Positions 8,067-18,073 of a DNA stretch of 64,000 nt are shown here, one piece after another. Within the stretch, counting starts at the first letter, position 1, and the number at the start of each line of letters is the position of its first letter. The translations under genes and the position numbers were made by a program. This DNA comes from Chlorobium sp. (GTDB lineage Bacteria; Bacteroidota; Chlorobiia; Chlorobiales; Chlorobiaceae): positions 62,001 through 126,000 of the forward strand of contig SZXV01000011.1 in assembly GCA_005862225.1 (NCBI GenBank), in the 5' to 3' direction. The notes under the pieces were generated by a model. That model saw only the letters and a program-made list of their open reading frames with translations. It made no database searches and had not been told where the DNA came from.

Positions 8067-10097
8067 CTACACTTTGACAGGCAAAATCACACAAGGAATA
8101 CCGTGCACGTAAAGATTTCGCTGCACAGCAAAAACCGTATAGTTGTGCAGCCAACGGTCCATCATAGACTCTTTTGTGAAGACGAGCTGCCCTCCAAAAA
8201 AGACAATGTCCGGAAATTTCTCCCTGATGGCTGGAACGAGCTTGTTCACTTCATCAACGACATCGGTTCCAAGAGAGAAATAGGCTTCAGCATAGTAACC
8301 ATGCTCCCTCATGTAGTCAAGATACTTTGATGTTTCATTCCGTACAAAGTTGCCAAGGTTGTCTATTTCATCAGCTCCCTTGAAGTTTCCGGCATCAATA
8401 GAACCAATTTCAACAAAAACATAATTTTTGTAACTATTGCCGAAAAGACGAAAAACACTGAACAGCGTATGCAGACCAAGACCATTAAACCCATTCACTA
8501 AAATAGCGGCGGTCTTCGCCTTTTGATCAAAAACAGGAACCGGAGTAACCTGATCACCCTCATTGTCAAGCACATCCGAACCTGTCAGCACAGCAGCCTC
8601 CACAATAACGTCAAGCCGTTTCAAAATTTGATATGTCTTGTTGTAGTGCGCCTTGATAAAAAAAGCACCCATAACAAGCACCCCTGTGATGAGGATCGTC
8701 ACCCATCCGCCTTCATGAAACTTGAGTACCACTACTGAGAGCAGGATAAAAGTCGTCAGCATCAGTCCAATGCCATTAATGACAAGCTTTCTTGCCCACA
8801 GCTTTTCTGACGCCCTTTTTTCCCACCAATGGCGAACCATTCCAAGCTGTGAGAGCGAAAACGTTATAAAAACGTTGATACTGTAAAGAACAATGAGAAA
8901 ATCAACAGAGCCACTTGATGCCAGCATCATGGCAAGTGAAGCGAATCCCATGACAAGAATGCCTTTTTCCGTCACCAGTCTGTCACTCAGCATGGCAAAA
9001 CGCGCTGGCAGCCATTTGTCGAGCGCCATATTGGCAAGAACCCTTGGCCCATCAAGAAAACCGGTCTGTGCAGCAATAAAAAGCAGCACCGCTTCAGAAA
9101 AAAGGGTAACCCATACAAATGCAACACCATACCAGCCTCTCCACGATGCGGTTATACTCTCAAAAAGAATCGCATTGAGCGTTTTGCCCGGCATATCCCT
9201 GACATCAAAAAGGATATATGCCAACATGAGCCCCATAACGGTCAAGGAAAGAGAGAACGCCATATACTTCATGGTTTTTTTTGCCGTCACCACTTTTGGA
9301 TCACGCAAAACAGGCAGGCCGTTACTGACGGCTTCAATGCCTGTAAAGGTCCCCGCACCAAGACTGTAGGCTTTCAAGACAAGAAAGAGGACACCAAAAA
9401 CCCCGAGAGTATGAAATGAACTGGCAAGCTCACGTCCGGTTTCATGATAGACCGTACCAAAATTTGCCAGATGGGATATCACCGCATAGACAATGACAAT
9501 AAGGTGGGTAACAACAAAAAGGAGAAAAACAGGAACCAGGGGCATAACGGCCTCTTTGATACCGCGAAGGTTCAGTAACAGCAGCACCATGACTCCAAAG
9601 ACAGCAAACCATAATTTATACGATATTAACCCAACCGGCAAAAAGCTGAAAATAGCATCCGCTCCGCTGGCGATTGAGATCGTAATGGTCAACACATAGT
9701 CAATAAGGAGCGCGCTTCCGGAAATTACCCCCATCTCAGGAGAAAGAAGTTTGCTCGCAACCAGATAGCCACCTCCGCCATGAGGAAAAAGCTCAATAAT
9801 ATGCGAGTAACTGGATGCAATAATAAAGATGGTGATCCCTGTGGCAAGAGCCACAAAAATCCCGAGTGTCGGATGCCCTTGCAGCGCCTTGAAGGCTTCG
9901 GGAGGGCCATAACAGGAAGATGAAAGACCGTCTGAACCAAGCCCGACCCATGCAAGAAAAGCGCTCAGCGCCAGTTGGTGAAAAATTCTGTGATCACGAA
10001 AATCCCGGGCTCCACCAAGAAAAAAGGTTTTTAACCGTCTGAAAGCGTTATTATCTGCCATAAATAAATTCGGAAATAATGAGTTATCTCCGAACAT
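8067..10097 (-). CDS. APC-family permease similar to the KimA potassium importer
   Basis: 676 residues with about twelve hydrophobic helices and a soluble C-terminal region of about 170 residues. Segments resemble Bacillus KimA (YdaO): SSSCYGPPEAF, GSALLIDYVLTITISIASG, LKAYSLGAGTFTGIEAVSNG, TGFLDGPRVLANMALDKWLP and FITFSLSQLGM. KimA imports potassium with protons. The neighbouring kdp operon and regulator support a potassium role, but amino-acid transport by a generic APC member is not excluded. A second start (ATG at 10061, MADNNAFRRL) is possible; neither start has a strong ribosome-binding site. A sigma-54-like site lies upstream. Confidence 0.75.
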   Translation of the reverse strand: MFGDNSLFPNLFMADNNAFRRLKTFFLGGARDFRDHRIFHQLALSAFLAWVGLGSDGLSSSCYGPPEAFKALQGHPTLGIFVALATGITIFIIASSYSHIIELFPHGGGGYLVASKLLSPEMGVISGSALLIDYVLTITISIASGADAIFSFLPVGLISYKLWFAVFGVMVLLLLNLRGIKEAVMPLVPVFLLFVVTHLIVIVYAVISHLANFGTVYHETGRELASSFHTLGVFGVLFLVLKAYSLGAGTFTGIEAVSNGLPVLRDPKVVTAKKTMKYMAFSLSLTVMGLMLAYILFDVRDMPGKTLNAILFESITASWRGWYGVAFVWVTLFSEAVLLFIAAQTGFLDGPRVLANMALDKWLPARFAMLSDRLVTEKGILVMGFASLAMMLASSGSVDFLIVLYSINVFITFSLSQLGMVRHWWEKRASEKLWARKLVINGIGLMLTTFILLSVVVLKFHEGGWVTILITGVLVMGAFFIKAHYNKTYQILKRLDVIVEAAVLTGSDVLDNEGDQVTPVPVFDQKAKTAAILVNGFNGLGLHTLFSVFRLFGNSYKNYVFVEIGSIDAGNFKGADEIDNLGNFVRNETSKYLDYMREHGYYAEAYFSLGTDVVDEVNKLVPAIREKFPDIVFFGGQLVFTKESMMDRWLHNYTVFAVQRNLYVHGIPCVILPVKV

Positions 10098-10161
10098 AAG
10101 AAAAGGAAAACAAACGATATCTTGCAGAATACAACGTCAGCAAAGAAAGAGCATTGAATTT

Positions 10162-10177
10162 TGCAAGGTTGATGCCG
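10162..10177 (-). promoter_or_regulatory. Weaker sigma-54-like site before the permease gene
   Basis: Minus-strand CGGCATCAACCTTGCA keeps the GG and GC elements at sigma-54 spacing but departs from TGGCACG at three positions. It lies between the regulator stop and the permease, so it could give the permease its own regulated transcript with a leader of about 54 bases. Confidence 0.4.
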
Positions 10178-10180
10178 TGC

Positions 10181-11512
10181 TTAAATTCCGTACTGTTTCC
10201 GTTTTCTCCAGAGTGTAGCCTGATCAATACCAAGAAGCTCGGCTGCCTCTTGAAGAGATTTTGTTGAAGCAAGAATAAGGCGAATATGATTTTCCTCAAT
10301 CACATCAAGCGTTAATGGGTCACCAAGACGAGCCGTATGTGTTTTGGTGACAATGCTCTCCGGCAGAAGTTCCAGACCAGGACGATCTGTTTTGCTCAAA
10401 ATAACAGCACGCTCAATAACATTGCGCAATTCCCGGATATTGCCAGGCCATGAATAGGTTCTCAGTGCTTGCATAGCCTCATCCTGAAATCTATCAAGGT
10501 TTTTGTGGTTCTGCGCGGCAAAAAACCTCATCATACTCACGGCAAGCTGCTCAACATCATCAGGCCTCTCTGCCAGCGGTGGCAAATCAATCTGGATAAC
10601 ATTCAACCGATAAAAAAGGTCTTCACGAAAACGCCCCTCTTTTACCTCTTTCTCAAGCTCTTTATTGGTGGCAGCAATGATCCTGACATTTGCTTTGCGT
10701 GTTTGATGATCACCAATCCTTTCATACTCCCGATCCTGAATAAAGCGAAGAAGTTTTGGCTGGATTGAAAGGGGCAGGTCTCCGATTTCATCAAGAAACA
10801 AGGTTCCTCCTTCGCAGGAAAAGACTCTGCCCGGATTATCCCTGACAGCTCCGGTAAATGAACCCTTGATATGACCAAAAAGCTCGCTTTCAAGCAGTTC
10901 ATGACTTAATGATGGGCAAGAGATAACACCAAATGGTTTTTCAGCCCTGCTGCTCCAGTTATGAAGATGACGCGCAAGCACCGTTTTGCCGGTGCCACTG
11001 GGGCCACGTAACAGCACAACCGCTTCAGAGGAGGCAACCTGACGCGCCAACTCAAAAACCCGTTGCATGGAAGGATAACGGGTTGTATAGGTAATTTCAG
11101 GATGAATGCGGTTCAAATCTTCCTGCAACCTCGCAATGCGCTGCTCCATTCCGCTCACTTCAGCAAGTCGCCTGATAACAAGCTCAATTTGATTTGGGGT
11201 AAACGGCTTGGCAATATAGTCTGATGCCCCCCGCTTGATGGCTTCGACCGCGCTCTCAATCGAAGCATAGGCGGTAATCACCACCACCTTGATCCATGGG
11301 CAGGTATGCAACAGCAACTGCACAAGGTCAAGTCCGCTCTCTCTGCCCAATCGCAAATCAATAAAGGCCAGATCAAACACCTGTCGATCAGCCTCTGCCA
11401 AGGCGTCCCTGGAATTGCTCACCGCTTTCACACAATGGCCTCGCGATTCCATAAAAACCATCAGAGTCTTGCGAATATTAATTTCATCATCAACAATGAG
11501 AACATTAAGCAT
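10181..11512 (-). CDS. NtrC-family sigma-54-dependent response regulator
   Basis: 443 residues. The receiver domain (1-120) has D8, D9 and phospho-acceptor D52. The AAA+ domain has Walker A GPSGTGKT, the sigma-54 contact loop GSFTGA and Walker B GGTLFLDEIGD. A C-terminal Fis-type helix-turn-helix follows (SLQEAAELLGIDQATLWRKR). The loop is GSFTGA rather than the usual GAFTGA. It should activate sigma-54 promoters when phosphorylated. It is encoded next to the kdp block, whose promoter is of the sigma-54 type, so it is the best candidate for a KdpE substitute. Partner specificity is inferred from proximity. Confidence 0.9.
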   Translation of the reverse strand: MLNVLIVDDEINIRKTLMVFMESRGHCVKAVSNSRDALAEADRQVFDLAFIDLRLGRESGLDLVQLLLHTCPWIKVVVITAYASIESAVEAIKRGASDYIAKPFTPNQIELVIRRLAEVSGMEQRIARLQEDLNRIHPEITYTTRYPSMQRVFELARQVASSEAVVLLRGPSGTGKTVLARHLHNWSSRAEKPFGVISCPSLSHELLESELFGHIKGSFTGAVRDNPGRVFSCEGGTLFLDEIGDLPLSIQPKLLRFIQDREYERIGDHQTRKANVRIIAATNKELEKEVKEGRFREDLFYRLNVIQIDLPPLAERPDDVEQLAVSMMRFFAAQNHKNLDRFQDEAMQALRTYSWPGNIRELRNVIERAVILSKTDRPGLELLPESIVTKTHTARLGDPLTLDVIEENHIRLILASTKSLQEAAELLGIDQATLWRKRKQYGI

Positions 11513-11591
11513 GGTGCGAGAGAGTTAGTGTTCCTTATGCCATTCATTCTGTAGGCCCCATCACAAAGATCACTCATCGAGGGTAAAAAAC

Positions 11592-11630
11592 AAAAAAGGC
11601 AGCACACCTCTTTTGTGTGCTGCCTTTTTT
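11592..11630. terminator. Bidirectional rho-independent terminator
   Basis: A 16-base perfect inverted repeat, AAAAAAGGCAGCACAC and its complement, around a 7-base loop. T-tracts follow it on both strands. It lies just downstream of tRNA-Asn on the minus strand and separates it from the regulator gene region. Confidence 0.9.
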
Positions 11631-11633
11631 CTG

Positions 11634-11705
11634 CTCCGCGAGCAGGACTCGAACCTGCAACCCTGCGATTAACAGTCGCATGCTCTACCATTGAGCTATC
11701 GCGGA
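11634..11705 (-). tRNA. tRNA-Asn (GTT)
   Basis: A 72-base cloverleaf read on the minus strand. The acceptor stem is TCCGCGA with TCGCGGA, the D-arm is GCTC-AATGGTA-GAGC, and the anticodon loop CTGTTAA gives anticodon GTT. The T-arm contains GGTTCGAGTCC. The discriminator base is G, as expected for tRNA-Asn. CCA is not encoded. Confidence 0.95.
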
Positions 11706-11856
11706 ATATTTGTCGGCTAATATACACCTGTTTTTACAAAAAGCAAATCACCCGGGAACTTTTTTATTGTCTTTTGCCGCATCTTCTCCAGACGACCGCT
11801 TTCGTTTTCCATAATAAATTTTGTACATTGATTCTCTTTTATCGAAAAGATGGTCT

Positions 11857-12402
11857 ATGTCTAAAAAAAAATCGCTGATAGAGATACGCACAGGCGCTCT
11901 TGCAGAGGGAATCAATGAGCTTGATTTTATCTGTCATGCCAGGGATTTTGAGGGGAGACGGTTAGAGGATGTCGGCTTTACGGGGGAGATTGCCGTGAAT
12001 GTCGTGGCAGACATGAGCGGTGACGAAATAACAGTCACGATCAACACCTCAGCAGTCGCCGATCGTACCTGTGACCGATGCCTTGCCCCAATATCAAAGA
12101 TTTTGGACGGCTCTCTGGTTCTTGTTTATACGTTCGGATCCCTTCCTGAAGGAGAACCGGCAGAATATGATGAGTATCGCCAAATAGACAAGAGTACCGA
12201 GTATATTGACATTACGGAGGATGTGTGCGACACCCTGATTTTGTCGTCGCCTATGAAGATAACCTGTACAAACAACCCTGACTGTCGTCTGTACGGAAGC
12301 GGTGAAGAGACAGGAAACACAGAAAAAATTGAAGAACATCAGGCCGGACATCAGACGTCATGGCAGGAATCCCTTGAAAAACTGAAAGACAAATATCGTT
12401 AA
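11857..12402 (+). CDS. DUF177/YceD family protein
   Basis: 181 residues from ATG at 11857 (MSKKKSLIEI). An upstream TTG at 11821 is in frame but lacks support. The family has a pair of cysteine pairs: CDRCL near the centre and a second cysteine region near SSPMKITCTNNPDC. DUF177 genes stand directly before rpmF in many bacteria and the family has been tied to 23S rRNA accumulation in plants and bacteria. Here too the next gene is rpmF, 26 bases away. It heads the plus-strand lipid/ribosome cluster. Confidence 0.85.
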   Translation: MSKKKSLIEIRTGALAEGINELDFICHARDFEGRRLEDVGFTGEIAVNVVADMSGDEITVTINTSAVADRTCDRCLAPISKILDGSLVLVYTFGSLPEGEPAEYDEYRQIDKSTEYIDITEDVCDTLILSSPMKITCTNNPDCRLYGSGEETGNTEKIEEHQAGHQTSWQESLEKLKDKYR

Positions 12403-12428
12403 CTGACTTATAAATAAAGAGTAGTACC

Positions 12429-12620
12429 ATGGCCAATCCTAAAGCCAAAATGTCCAAGTCCAGAAGGGATAAACGACGTGCCCAATTCAATGCCCGCACC
12501 AAGGCGGCTACGACAGTCAACTGTCCTCATTGCGGCGAACCAACCCTTCCTCACCGCGCGTGCCGTCATTGCGGACACTACCGTGGCAGATGCGTCGTCA
12601 ATAAACTGGCAAAGAGCTGA
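12429..12620 (+). CDS. rpmF: 50S ribosomal protein L32
   Basis: 63 residues. The N-terminus [20 protein letters not shown] is typical of L32. Two CxxC pairs (CPHCG and CRHCGHY) form the zinc-binding L32 type. Between DUF177 and plsX, the classic rpmF-plsX-fab arrangement. Confidence 0.97.
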   Translation: MANPKAKMSKSRRDKRRAQFNARTKAATTVNCPHCGEPTLPHRACRHCGHYRGRCVVNKLAKS

Positions 12621-12649
12621 TAACCAATAAACAAGGCAAAAACCCGATC

Positions 12650-13675
12650 ATGTTGACCATTGTTGTTGACGCCATGGGTGGAGACCATGCGCCCGCCTGT
12701 GTGATAGAGGGAACGGTTCAGGCGTTGCAGGAAAGTAGCAACAGATTTGAAATAGTGCTTATCGGCCAGTCAGAAAAAGTTGAACCACTGCTTGCCGCCT
12801 ACGACACAAGCTCTCTCAACCTGAAATTTCTGCACGCTCCGGAAGTGGTGACCATGGAAGATATTCCTGCCACAGCCGTCAAAACAAAGCAGGAGTCGTC
12901 ACTTGTCAAGGGCTTGCAACTCTGCAAGGCAAAAAAGGCAGATGCTTTTGTCAGTGCCGGTAACACCGGAGCACAGATGGCAGCCTCTCTCTTTGTGCTT
13001 GGCCGACTTCCCGGTGTGCTTCGCCCAACAATTTACGCCTATTTTCCACGCATAGGAGAGGGGTTGACCAATATTGTTGATGTTGGCGCAAATGTTGACT
13101 GCAAGCCTGAAAACCTTGTGCAGTTTGCTGAAATGCTGACCATTTACCAACGTTATGGCGCCGGAATAGAGAAACCTGTAGCCGGCCTGCTCAATATCGG
13201 GGAAGAAGAGGGCAAGGGTTCGGAGATGCTCAAACAGGCATACCGACTGTTGAAAGAGGCTGACAGCAAGGGGAAAATAAACTTTATCGGAAACATCGAA
13301 GGACACGACATTCTGAAGGGAAATGTCACCATTGTTGTCTGCGACGGCCTTGTCGGCAACACCATCCTGAAATTCGGCGAAAGCATCCCTGAATTTCTTG
13401 GCACACTCTTCAAGCGATCACTGGAACAACTTGTCAAGTCCGGTCAGTTCACTCCTGAAATTGCGGCATTGACGACCGGCATGTTCAAGGGAATGTTTGA
13501 CCCGTTTGACGTCGAAATATTTGGCGGTGTCCCATTCCTTGGGGTTGACGGCATCTCCATAGTCGGCCACGGACGCTCCTCTTCAAGAGCTATAAAGAAC
13601 ATGATTTACATGGCAGAGCACATGATCGAAAAGAGGGTCAATGAACATATAGCGGAAGTTCTGTCCGAACATTAG
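12650..13675 (+). CDS. plsX: Phosphate acyltransferase PlsX
   Basis: 341 residues. PlsX makes acyl-phosphate from acyl-ACP for phospholipid synthesis. Family motifs are present: [11 protein letters not shown] at the start, [13 protein letters not shown], and [13 protein letters not shown] near the end. It lies 29 bases after rpmF and 18 bases before fabH, so it is part of one transcription unit for membrane lipid synthesis. No anomaly seen. Confidence 0.97.
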   Translation: MLTIVVDAMGGDHAPACVIEGTVQALQESSNRFEIVLIGQSEKVEPLLAAYDTSSLNLKFLHAPEVVTMEDIPATAVKTKQESSLVKGLQLCKAKKADAFVSAGNTGAQMAASLFVLGRLPGVLRPTIYAYFPRIGEGLTNIVDVGANVDCKPENLVQFAEMLTIYQRYGAGIEKPVAGLLNIGEEEGKGSEMLKQAYRLLKEADSKGKINFIGNIEGHDILKGNVTIVVCDGLVGNTILKFGESIPEFLGTLFKRSLEQLVKSGQFTPEIAALTTGMFKGMFDPFDVEIFGGVPFLGVDGISIVGHGRSSSRAIKNMIYMAEHMIEKRVNEHIAEVLSEH

Positions 13676-13693
13676 AAAAACTGCATAGAACGC

Positions 13694-14683
13694 ATGAAAG
13701 CTGCAATAACGGCCACGGCCAACTATTTACCTCCCGATATTCTGACCAACCATGAGCTTGAACTCATGCTTGAGACCAACGACGAATGGATTCGTTCGAG
13801 GACTGGAATAAGCGAACGCAGAATTCTCAAGGATCCGACAAAGGCGACATCATACATGGCCGGAGAGGTTGCACGGCAACTTCTTGAAAAAAGGCAGATT
13901 GCGGCTGATGAGATAGAGGTGATCATTGTTGCCACCATGACACCCGACATGCTCTTTCCTTCGACGGCATGTTTGACGCAAAGTATCATCGGGGCCACAA
14001 ACGCATGGGCCTTTGATGTCAATGCCGCATGTTCCGGATTTCTTTACGCACTCAACATCGGAGCCCGCCTTATCGAAAGCGGAGCACACAAAAAAGTGAT
14101 GGTTATTGGTGCCGACAAGATGTCATCGGTTACTGACTTTACTGATCGCTCAACCGCGATTCTTTTTGGAGACGGCGCCGGTGGAGTCATCCTTGAACCG
14201 GCAAAAGAGGAGGGGTTCGGCATTCTTGATGTTCGCATGTACGCCGATGGAACAAACGGCAAAAATCATCTTCTCATGACTGGTGGGGGCAGCCTACATC
14301 CGGCATCATACGAGACCATCGACAAAAGAATGCACTACATCCACCAGGATGGCCGACAGGTTTTCAAAGCCGCCGTCATGGCAATGGCTGAGGTCGCCCA
14401 GGAGATCATGAGTCGCAACAACCTCCGTGCTGAAGATGTTGATTACCTCGTGCCTCATCAGGCAAATCAGCGAATTATTGATGCCACGGCAGAGCGAATG
14501 GGTGTGGACGGTAACAAAGTTGTTTCAAATGTCGCCCGGTATGGCAACACGACAGCAGGAACCATCCCGATCTGTCTGGCGGAGCTTGATGAACAGCAGA
14601 AGCTTCATTCCGGTTCAAATCTGGTTCTCGTCAGTTTTGGTGCCGGGTATACGTGGGGCGGCATCTACATAAAATGGCAATAA
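13694..14683 (+). CDS. fabH: 3-oxoacyl-ACP synthase III (FabH)
   Basis: 329 residues. FabH starts fatty-acid synthesis by condensing acetyl-CoA with malonyl-ACP. The Cys-His-Asn triad is visible: [11 protein letters not shown] (Cys), HQANQRIID (His) and [10 protein letters not shown] (Asn). The C-terminal [13 protein letters not shown] is typical. Eight bases separate it from fabD. Confidence 0.97.
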   Translation: MKAAITATANYLPPDILTNHELELMLETNDEWIRSRTGISERRILKDPTKATSYMAGEVARQLLEKRQIAADEIEVIIVATMTPDMLFPSTACLTQSIIGATNAWAFDVNAACSGFLYALNIGARLIESGAHKKVMVIGADKMSSVTDFTDRSTAILFGDGAGGVILEPAKEEGFGILDVRMYADGTNGKNHLLMTGGGSLHPASYETIDKRMHYIHQDGRQVFKAAVMAMAEVAQEIMSRNNLRAEDVDYLVPHQANQRIIDATAERMGVDGNKVVSNVARYGNTTAGTIPICLAELDEQQKLHSGSNLVLVSFGAGYTWGGIYIKWQ

Positions 14684-14690
14684 AATTTTC

Positions 14691-15605
14691 ATGAAAGCTT
14701 TTGTTTTTCCGGGACAGGGTTCCCAGTACTGCGGCATGGGCCGCGACATTTTTGATAATTTTCCTGCCGCCAGGGTCATGATGGAGCGAGCTGACGAGCT
14801 TCTCGGCTATTCAATCACCGATATCATGTTTTCGGGCAGCGAAGAGGAGTTGCGGCAGACAAAGTATACCCAGCCTGCAATATTTCTGCACAGTATGGCT
14901 GTTGCGGCACTGCTCGGCAGAACTGACATTGCCATGACAGCGGGCCACAGCCTCGGAGAATATACCGCGCTCTGCTTTGCGGGTTCGATCAGCTTTGACG
15001 ATGCTGTCCGTATAGTAGCCAAAAGAGGCGACCTGATGCAGAATGCGGGGCTGCAAAACCCCGGCACCATGGCGGCCATCATCGGCATGCCCGATAGCGT
15101 GCTCGAAGGGCTTCTTGAAGAATCCCGTACAGAGGGAATTGTCCAGGCGGCCAATTTCAACTCTCCGGGCCAGGTTGTTCTCTCCGGCGATATTGCCGCT
15201 GTTAAAAAAGCTGTAGCACTTGCACCATCCAAAGGGGCGCGTATGGCAAAAGAGCTGGTGGTTTCCGGAGCATTTCACTCCCCTCTCATGAAACCGGCTG
15301 AAGAGGAGCTTGCCGCCGCACTGGATCTTATAGAAATCAAAAATGCCGAGATTCCTGTCTGCATGAATGCGGTTGCACTTCCGATCACTGACGCAACAGA
15401 GATCCGCAAAAATCTGATTCTTCAACTGACCAGTTCGGTGCTTTGGTCACAGTCAGTAGAAGCAATGGCACAACAAGGAGTAACAGAGTTTATAGAAGTT
15501 GGGCCGCAGAAAGTTCTGCAAGGCCTGATCAAACGCATTGACAAAACCGTCAAGATTCGGGGAATTGATACCGCTGCAGATATTCAGGCTCTAACAGCCT
15601 CGTAG
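14691..15605 (+). CDS. fabD: Malonyl-CoA:ACP transacylase (FabD)
   Basis: 304 residues. FabD moves the malonyl group from CoA to ACP. The N-terminal [12 protein letters not shown], the nucleophile serine in [10 protein letters not shown] and the catalytic histidine in [10 protein letters not shown] are all present. It lies between fabH and fabG, with a 90-base gap to fabG in which I see no clear promoter. Confidence 0.97.
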   Translation: MKAFVFPGQGSQYCGMGRDIFDNFPAARVMMERADELLGYSITDIMFSGSEEELRQTKYTQPAIFLHSMAVAALLGRTDIAMTAGHSLGEYTALCFAGSISFDDAVRIVAKRGDLMQNAGLQNPGTMAAIIGMPDSVLEGLLEESRTEGIVQAANFNSPGQVVLSGDIAAVKKAVALAPSKGARMAKELVVSGAFHSPLMKPAEEELAAALDLIEIKNAEIPVCMNAVALPITDATEIRKNLILQLTSSVLWSQSVEAMAQQGVTEFIEVGPQKVLQGLIKRIDKTVKIRGIDTAADIQALTAS

Positions 15606-15695
15606 GGGCGGCATATCGGTAACACAAGGCAAAAGCCGAACATGAGAAAATAAAATTTACAGAAGCCCTTAAATAAATATCAACCAACAGAAACT

Positions 15696-16433
15696 ATGTT
15701 TGAAGGAAAAATCGCTGTTGTCACCGGAGCAGCCAGAGGGATCGGGCAGGCTATTGCCTATAATCTGGCCGCCAATGGCGCGGATATTGTGCTGGGCGAT
15801 ATCAAGGCAGAATGGCTTACAGAGAGCGCTGAAGGGGTAAAAAAACTTGGCAGAAAAGTCTGGTGTTTTGAGCTTGACGTCACCAACGCCACTGCCGTGC
15901 AGAGTGTCTTTAATGACATTGCTGCCGAGACAGGCCGAATTGATATTCTTGTCAACAATGCCGGCATTACCCGCGACGGCCTGCTGATGAGAATGAGCGA
16001 AGAGGATTGGGATGCCGTTCTTACCGTCAACCTGAAAGGTACGTTTGCCTGCACCAAAGCGGTCAGCCGCATCATGATGAAGCAGCGTTCCGGCTCAATC
16101 ATCAACATCGCTTCGGTGGTCGGACTCATGGGCAATGCCGGTCAGGCCAACTATGCCGCATCGAAAGGGGGCGTCATCGCCTTCACCAAATCCGTTGCAA
16201 AAGAGTTTGCCTCCCGCAACATCAGGGCAAACGCGGTTGCGCCGGGATTTATCTCCTCAAAAATGACCGACGCACTCTCTGACGAAGTTCGCCAGAAAAT
16301 GCTGGAAGCCATTCCGCTCTCAAGCTTCGGTACTCCGGAGGATGTAGCCAATGCTGTGGCATTCCTGGCCAGCGACCAATCCTCATACATCACCGGCCAG
16401 GTTATCAGCGTCAATGGCGGTATGGTTATGTGA
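15696..16433 (+). CDS. fabG: 3-oxoacyl-ACP reductase (FabG)
   Basis: 245 residues, a short-chain dehydrogenase that reduces 3-oxoacyl-ACP with NADPH. It shows the cofactor motif [13 protein letters not shown] at [13 protein letters not shown], the catalytic Ser in INIASVVG and YxxxK in YAASKGG. It ends with the FabG-like [12 protein letters not shown]. Standard operon position before acpP. Confidence 0.97.
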   Translation: MFEGKIAVVTGAARGIGQAIAYNLAANGADIVLGDIKAEWLTESAEGVKKLGRKVWCFELDVTNATAVQSVFNDIAAETGRIDILVNNAGITRDGLLMRMSEEDWDAVLTVNLKGTFACTKAVSRIMMKQRSGSIINIASVVGLMGNAGQANYAASKGGVIAFTKSVAKEFASRNIRANAVAPGFISSKMTDALSDEVRQKMLEAIPLSSFGTPEDVANAVAFLASDQSSYITGQVISVNGGMVM

Positions 16434-16434
16434 T

Positions 16435-16462
16435 TTGGGTAAGCTTGTTTTCTTTGTATATT
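16435..16462 (+). promoter_or_regulatory. Possible sigma-70-type promoter for acpP
   Basis: TTGGGT and TATATT are separated by 16 bases, about 60 bases before acpP. Extra transcription of acpP is common because ACP is abundant. This is a weak match and is offered as a candidate only. Confidence 0.3.
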
Positions 16463-16521
16463 AGCAGACTTTTTTAAAATTTTTCATCTCAACAACCAAC
16501 TCTTAATCTGGAGAACACACA

Positions 16522-16761
16522 ATGACTCAGGCAGAAATCAAAGATAAAGTATACGATATTATCGTCAGCAAGATGGGCGTCAACAAAGATCAGATCAAAA
16601 TGGAATCGAAGTTTTCTGATGATCTCGGAGCAGATTCACTTGATACCGTTGAACTGATCATGGAGCTCGAAAACGAGTTTGGTGTACAGATTCCGGACGA
16701 AGATGCAGAGAAAATCGGAACCGTGCAGCAGGCTATCGATTATATCGTCAACAAGCAGTAA
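16522..16761 (+). CDS. acpP: Acyl carrier protein
   Basis: 79 residues, strongly acidic. The phosphopantetheine-attachment serine lies in [18 protein letters not shown]. It carries growing acyl chains between Fab enzymes. A GGAG ribosome-binding site lies upstream (tctGGAGaacacaca). It precedes fabF. Confidence 0.98.
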   Translation: MTQAEIKDKVYDIIVSKMGVNKDQIKMESKFSDDLGADSLDTVELIMELENEFGVQIPDEDAEKIGTVQQAIDYIVNKQ

Positions 16762-16811
16762 ACTGGCATTAGAGCAAAGCAGGCAAACGGCAACAAGTTA
16801 AATCATTATTT

Positions 16812-18065
16812 ATGGCTCAGGAGCGCAAAAGAATCGTCATTACCGGTATAGGTGTCTTAACTCCTGTAGGTCTTTCCAAAGAGGAGTTCTGGGAGTCGCT
16901 CTATCAGGGAAAGAGTGGCGCTGCGCCAATAACCTATTTTGATACAACTGATTTTGCCACAACCTTTGCCTGCGAGCTGAAAGGATTCTCAGCGGCTGAT
17001 TATATCGACAGGAAATCCGCTGACCGTATGGATCCATACTGCCAATATGCCGTTATCGCCGCAGATCAGGCGCTGACCGATTCCGGGCTTGATCTGAAAG
17101 AGATTGACCCGCTCAGAATTGGTGTGGTGCATGGATCTGGCATCGGTGGAATGACGACCTACGAGCAGCAGTTCAAGACCTTCCTGGAAAAAGGGCCGAG
17201 ACGCATCAGCCCGTTTTTTATTCCCATGCTCATTCCCGACATCGCCGCCGGGCAGATCTCGATCCGGCATGGGCTCATGGGGCCAAACTATGCGACCTCT
17301 TCCGCGTGCGCAACATCTCTTCATGCCATTATGGATGCCTACATGCTGATTCAGGCAGGTATGGCTGATTACATGGTATGCGGCGGTTCAGAAGCACCAA
17401 TAACACAAATGAGTGTCGGTGGCTTCAACTCTGCCAGAGCACTTTCCACAGCAAATGACCGGCCACAGCAGGCTTCCCGCCCTTACGACCGCGATCGTGA
17501 CGGTTTTGTTATGGGAGAAGGTGGCGGATCGCTGATTCTTGAATCGCTTGAATCAGCAAAGGCACGTGGCGCTAAAATTTATGGTGAAATCGTTGGAGTT
17601 GGCGCAACCGCTGACGCCTATCACCTTACAGCTCCGCATCCTGAAGGACTCGGTGCAGTCAATGCCATGAGAACTGCCATCACGATGGCTGGTATTGCTC
17701 CCGAACAGATCGACTACATCAATACCCACGGCACATCGACGCCACTCGGTGACCTTGCCGAAGTTGCCGCCATCAAAACGCTCTTTGGCGAGCACGCCTA
17801 CAAGCTTAGTATCAGCGCAACCAAGTCAATGACCGGGCACCTGTTGGGCGCCGCCGGAGTTGTTGAGTCAATTGCCTGTCTTCTTGCCTTGCAGCACCAG
17901 ACGGTTCCGCCAACCATCAACCTCGACAACCTTGACCCGATGGTTGACCTGGATGTGACGCCGAACACACCGAAAAAGCGGACCATAGAGTATGCGCTTA
18001 ACAACGGTTTCGGTTTTGGCGGACACAACGGCTCTATCATTTTCAGGAACGGCTCTTCGCTCTGA
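16812..18065 (+). CDS. fabF: 3-oxoacyl-ACP synthase II (FabF)
   Basis: 417 residues. FabF elongates acyl-ACP with malonyl-ACP. The triad is present: Cys in [11 protein letters not shown], His in [11 protein letters not shown] and His in [12 protein letters not shown]. The C-terminal [12 protein letters not shown] is characteristic. It ends nine bases before rnc. Confidence 0.97.
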   Translation: MAQERKRIVITGIGVLTPVGLSKEEFWESLYQGKSGAAPITYFDTTDFATTFACELKGFSAADYIDRKSADRMDPYCQYAVIAADQALTDSGLDLKEIDPLRIGVVHGSGIGGMTTYEQQFKTFLEKGPRRISPFFIPMLIPDIAAGQISIRHGLMGPNYATSSACATSLHAIMDAYMLIQAGMADYMVCGGSEAPITQMSVGGFNSARALSTANDRPQQASRPYDRDRDGFVMGEGGGSLILESLESAKARGAKIYGEIVGVGATADAYHLTAPHPEGLGAVNAMRTAITMAGIAPEQIDYINTHGTSTPLGDLAEVAAIKTLFGEHAYKLSISATKSMTGHLLGAAGVVESIACLLALQHQTVPPTINLDNLDPMVDLDVTPNTPKKRTIEYALNNGFGFGGHNGSIIFRNGSSL

Positions 18066-18073
18066 CAAAACCA

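Noticed and set aside
8067-10097. c-di-AMP (ydaO) riboswitch before the KimA-like gene
   Set aside because: The leader is only about 50-85 bases and does not show the riboswitch core.
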